A DNA stretch of 64,000 bases from assembly GCA_964020085.1 (NCBI GenBank), contig OZ026601.1, positions 12,937,959-13,001,958 on the forward strand. Reading direction: 5' to 3'. Under the pieces are notes generated by a model. The model was not told the origin of the DNA, searched no databases, and saw only the letters and a list, made by a program, of their open reading frames with translations. Positions 61,653-64,000 of this stretch are shown piece by piece. A program made the position numbers and the translations under genes. Each line of letters begins with the position of its first letter. The first letter of the stretch is position 1. Source of the stretch: Micromussa lordhowensis (taxonomy: Eukaryota > Cnidaria > Anthozoa > Scleractinia > Lobophylliidae).

Positions 61653-62840
61653 CCTCGAAGGTGCTTGGAGCTTAAGTAATTCTGCTTTTTTGGATTAATC
61701 TGAACTTGATTTGTCGGAAGAAGTGAGCTGGTAAACGATGATGGAGTGCATGGTGCTAAGGAACAGTGAAAAGGTCGAAGGTGATAAAATTTTACATGGT
61801 GAAATCTTTGAAACAAGGGTCCCTTGATGAAATGGCTGATGAGAGGTTTTGAGGCCTCTGACCAAGGACGGATGGAAACTAGCATAAGAGCCCAACTTGG
61901 ACAGCCTTTATCTTAGTGGGCTTTGGTGGATGAGCTTAACAAACTGTGCATTTCCTTGTAGAGGAAATAGAACTCGCGCTGGAGTCAGTTTCAAGTTTGT
62001 CGATAGAGTGAGGAGGGTTGAAAAAGCAGCCTGAATTGGGCCAATTTGCACTGTGTTTGGAAGTGAGCCCACGGTTTTGAAGTCAGCCAGTGGTGACTCA
62101 AGATGTCGGAATTGATGCTGGAAGGTGAGTTGTTGAGTAAATTGCTTGCTCAAATTGATGTTTTTATAGTAGTTGTGGTTCTCATCTGCGAATGTTTGCT
62201 GTAAGCTGATGTCTTTATCATTATCGAAACGTTTTGGTGAAAATAAAACGTTTAAGTCATTGCGTTACTTATTTACAATACTGCCATCTATGCACTGTCA
62301 GATCAGATAAAGAAAACTTCATACGACTGGACTCGACAGCTTCTTGCAAATCTTGCGGCTTGCAGTTAGAAAAGTAACTTCTTGCGTATAGATATTCAAC
62401 TTCTTGCATTTCCAAAAGTTCTTGTGGGCAAACTGCAAAACACAACATTTTCACTTCTTGCGCCAGCTTGCATGTTCTTGCACCACTTTTTGCATGTGCA
62501 TTATCTTTTGGGCTGTACTGTAAATTGGTCTTGATGGTCCAAGATGTGTGAATTCAAAAATGCAACAAAATAAATTGAAAATTATTTGCCATTGAATGTC
62601 GAAGTAGTTTCACATACAACAGGTGGTTTGAGAAGCTTAACCTGCGATAAGGGCGTTATTATTTTCCAAGTGTGAAATTCAGCAGACTGGAAAACACAGA
62701 ACAAGAGAGCCGATACATGTAGCTCAATAGGCAGGCTTTCTGCAATCATTTACTTTTTGTCTTAAACATGGCACTTGCCTCCATGTCAAGAACATAAACA
62801 ATGCTAAGAATGGCTTTATCGGAAGTTAATATCGAGGAGT
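61653..62840. other. Non-coding stretch with a TTCTTGC cluster
   Basis: No gene is recognised. Between about 62338 and 62480 the heptamer TTCTTGC occurs at least five times together with close variants. A minus-strand frame of 61 codons covers part of it, without a family match. Confidence 0.35.
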
Positions 62841-63598
62841 AATAATAATGATAATCAACTTTATTTATAGAGGGTAACACACAACAGTAATCAGTGACAA
62901 ACTAGTGGCCCTCATATAAAATATACAGAAAAAAACATAAAATGTTAAAAGTTAAAAATATAAAAAGTGTCTTAAAACGAGCAATGACAACATGAAATTT
63001 AAAAATGAGAAAACTATGAGATTCATTGGGTAAAGACCAAAAGAAGAATAGGAGAAATTAGGAGTGCGATGTATTGAACACTTGCTTCACAGGGCTTGGC
63101 TTGTACTTAAAAGTTATGCTTCTATAAACCGGTAAATGCAGTCCTGCTTGAAAGTATTTTGCAAGCTTATTACGAAAGAAAAGCAACAATGATATAAACC
63201 GACGTTCCAAATACTCTGAAATATTTTTGTTCAACGAAAATAAAAAATTATCTCTCTGAGACTGGCTGAGGAGTAGTTCTGCCATTGGATGAAGTACTCT
63301 GCTTCGCCTCCTTTACCGTTTTTGCCTGAATGAGTAAAACTAAGACATGAAACAAGCAGCAGACCGCCTTTTTTTTTAGACAGGTTTCCGCCTGAGGAAA
63401 CAGTTACATATTTTATTGATATTTGGATCCGTTTTGATTAATCAAAACATATAAAAGGTCAAGTTTTATTCAGCCCACTCAGTTGTTAATAGCTACTTGT
63501 GTTGAAGCGTGTAAGACATCAGCCAAGGTTTTATTCAATGATGTTTGTGATCGTGCCTGTACCGTCCGAAGATAAAGCCAACTGTTATTGGCGTTTAG
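62841..63598. other. Repeat-like non-coding stretch
   Basis: AATAATAATGATAAT followed by CTTTATTTATAGAGGGTAAC near 62840-62880 resembles the 3' end of a common retroposon. The rest contains only short frames (for example minus 63058-63285, starting MAELLLSQSQRDNF) that I do not recognise. Confidence 0.35.
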
Positions 63599-64000
63599 AA
63601 AGTCAAGCGCGTCGTAGCGAAATGTGTAAAAGTTGCCAAGGCTGAGTACTTCGTCCAGTGGCAGAACTACTCCCCAAGTGAAAATACGTGGGAGCCATCC
63701 AAGCACTTAAGCGAAGATATCATCGCCGCCTTCAAGAACAGATCTCTCAATCCACTTCCCGCCGATAAATGTTGAGAGAGACTTGCTGTTCTCTTCGAGA
63801 AGGGTTTAAAATCTCCCATGGCCTGGAACAAAACTATCGCAATACGGCACGATGTATTGTGAGCAATGTTTCCTGGCTTGCCGTCCGACCTGCGCAGGGC
63901 CCGCCCGCCTTGGTTTTTCAGTGAGGAAATGTTTAACGGTGAAAGGCAGATGATGTCTTGTCGACACTCCAGTCAATTTGAAGCTACCTTCTTAGATCAG
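63599..64000 (+). pseudogene. Chromodomain-containing gene fragment with two TGA codons
   Basis: The frame encodes AEYFVQWQNYSPSENTWEPS and KHLSEDIIAAF, a chromodomain-like segment with aromatic-cage residues (Y, W, W). After TGA at 63773-63775 it continues in the same frame with ERLAVLFEKGLKSPMAW and RHDVL, TGA at 63860-63862, then FPGLPSDLRRARPPWFFSEE to the window edge. The family recurs in cnidarian genomes as a repeated gene. Both stops fall where Arg (CGA) would be expected, consistent with CpG decay. Confidence 0.7.

Overview
The window is eukaryotic. Coding sequence is split by GT-AG introns, the base composition is AT-rich, and there is a dense mixture of DNA transposons, LINEs, LTR elements, DIRS-type retroelements and Polinton/Maverick remnants. 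The protein families and MITEs resemble those of cnidarian genomes, probably an anthozoan such as a stony coral. I cannot name a species from sequence alone.

The only clear conserved host gene is NOP2/NSUN1 (nucleolar rRNA cytosine-5 methyltransferase) on the minus strand, about 1.9-16.4 kb. Eleven exons can be placed with consistent phases. The C-terminal exons lie left of the window and the N-terminal exons are not identified. One intron is best explained by a GC-AG splice pair. The introns carry several MITE-like elements, a mariner-type TIR element, a three-copy tandem repeat and a LINE tail.

From 17,776 to 36,615 an 18.8-kb structure is bounded by long inverted arms. Each arm ends internally in an array of a 60-61 bp tandem repeat; the left array runs into a 200-N gap. 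Between the arms lie an OTU-domain ORF, a 5'-truncated LINE, a young internally deleted Ty3/gypsy element with 112-bp LTRs and a 5-bp target duplication, a YqaJ-like fragment, and decayed DDE transposase and integrase-like genes. A TTAA-flanked MITE is present in the left arm, and its empty site survives in the right arm.

From 36.6 to 41.8 kb come a Ty3 protease fragment, an array of palindromic AAGATCTT motifs, an exon resembling Crypton-derived (DUF3504) genes, and a minisatellite of about 33 bp. From 41,853 a Kolobok-like element starts with TTAA and a terminal sequence nearly matching the MITE in the left arm. Its THAP/DDE transposase has seven phase-consistent exons, but it carries an in-frame stop and is cut off by a fusion to a Polinton DNA polymerase gene at about 46,950.

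From 46.9 to 56.4 kb lies a broken Polinton (polymerase N-terminus, small basic protein, two DUF5679-like zinc-ribbon proteins, adenovirus-type protease, core-like protein and another conserved protein). A DIRS element (50.4-54.8 kb, with mutated RT and recombinase catalytic residues) and a 946-bp insert in the protease gene interrupt it. From 56.4 to about 61.06 kb is a decayed BEL/Pao element. It has an internal RT/RNase H deletion and a poly(A)-tailed insertion flanked by a 9-bp target duplication. The right end holds a tRNA-derived SINE and a decayed chromodomain gene fragment that runs off the window.
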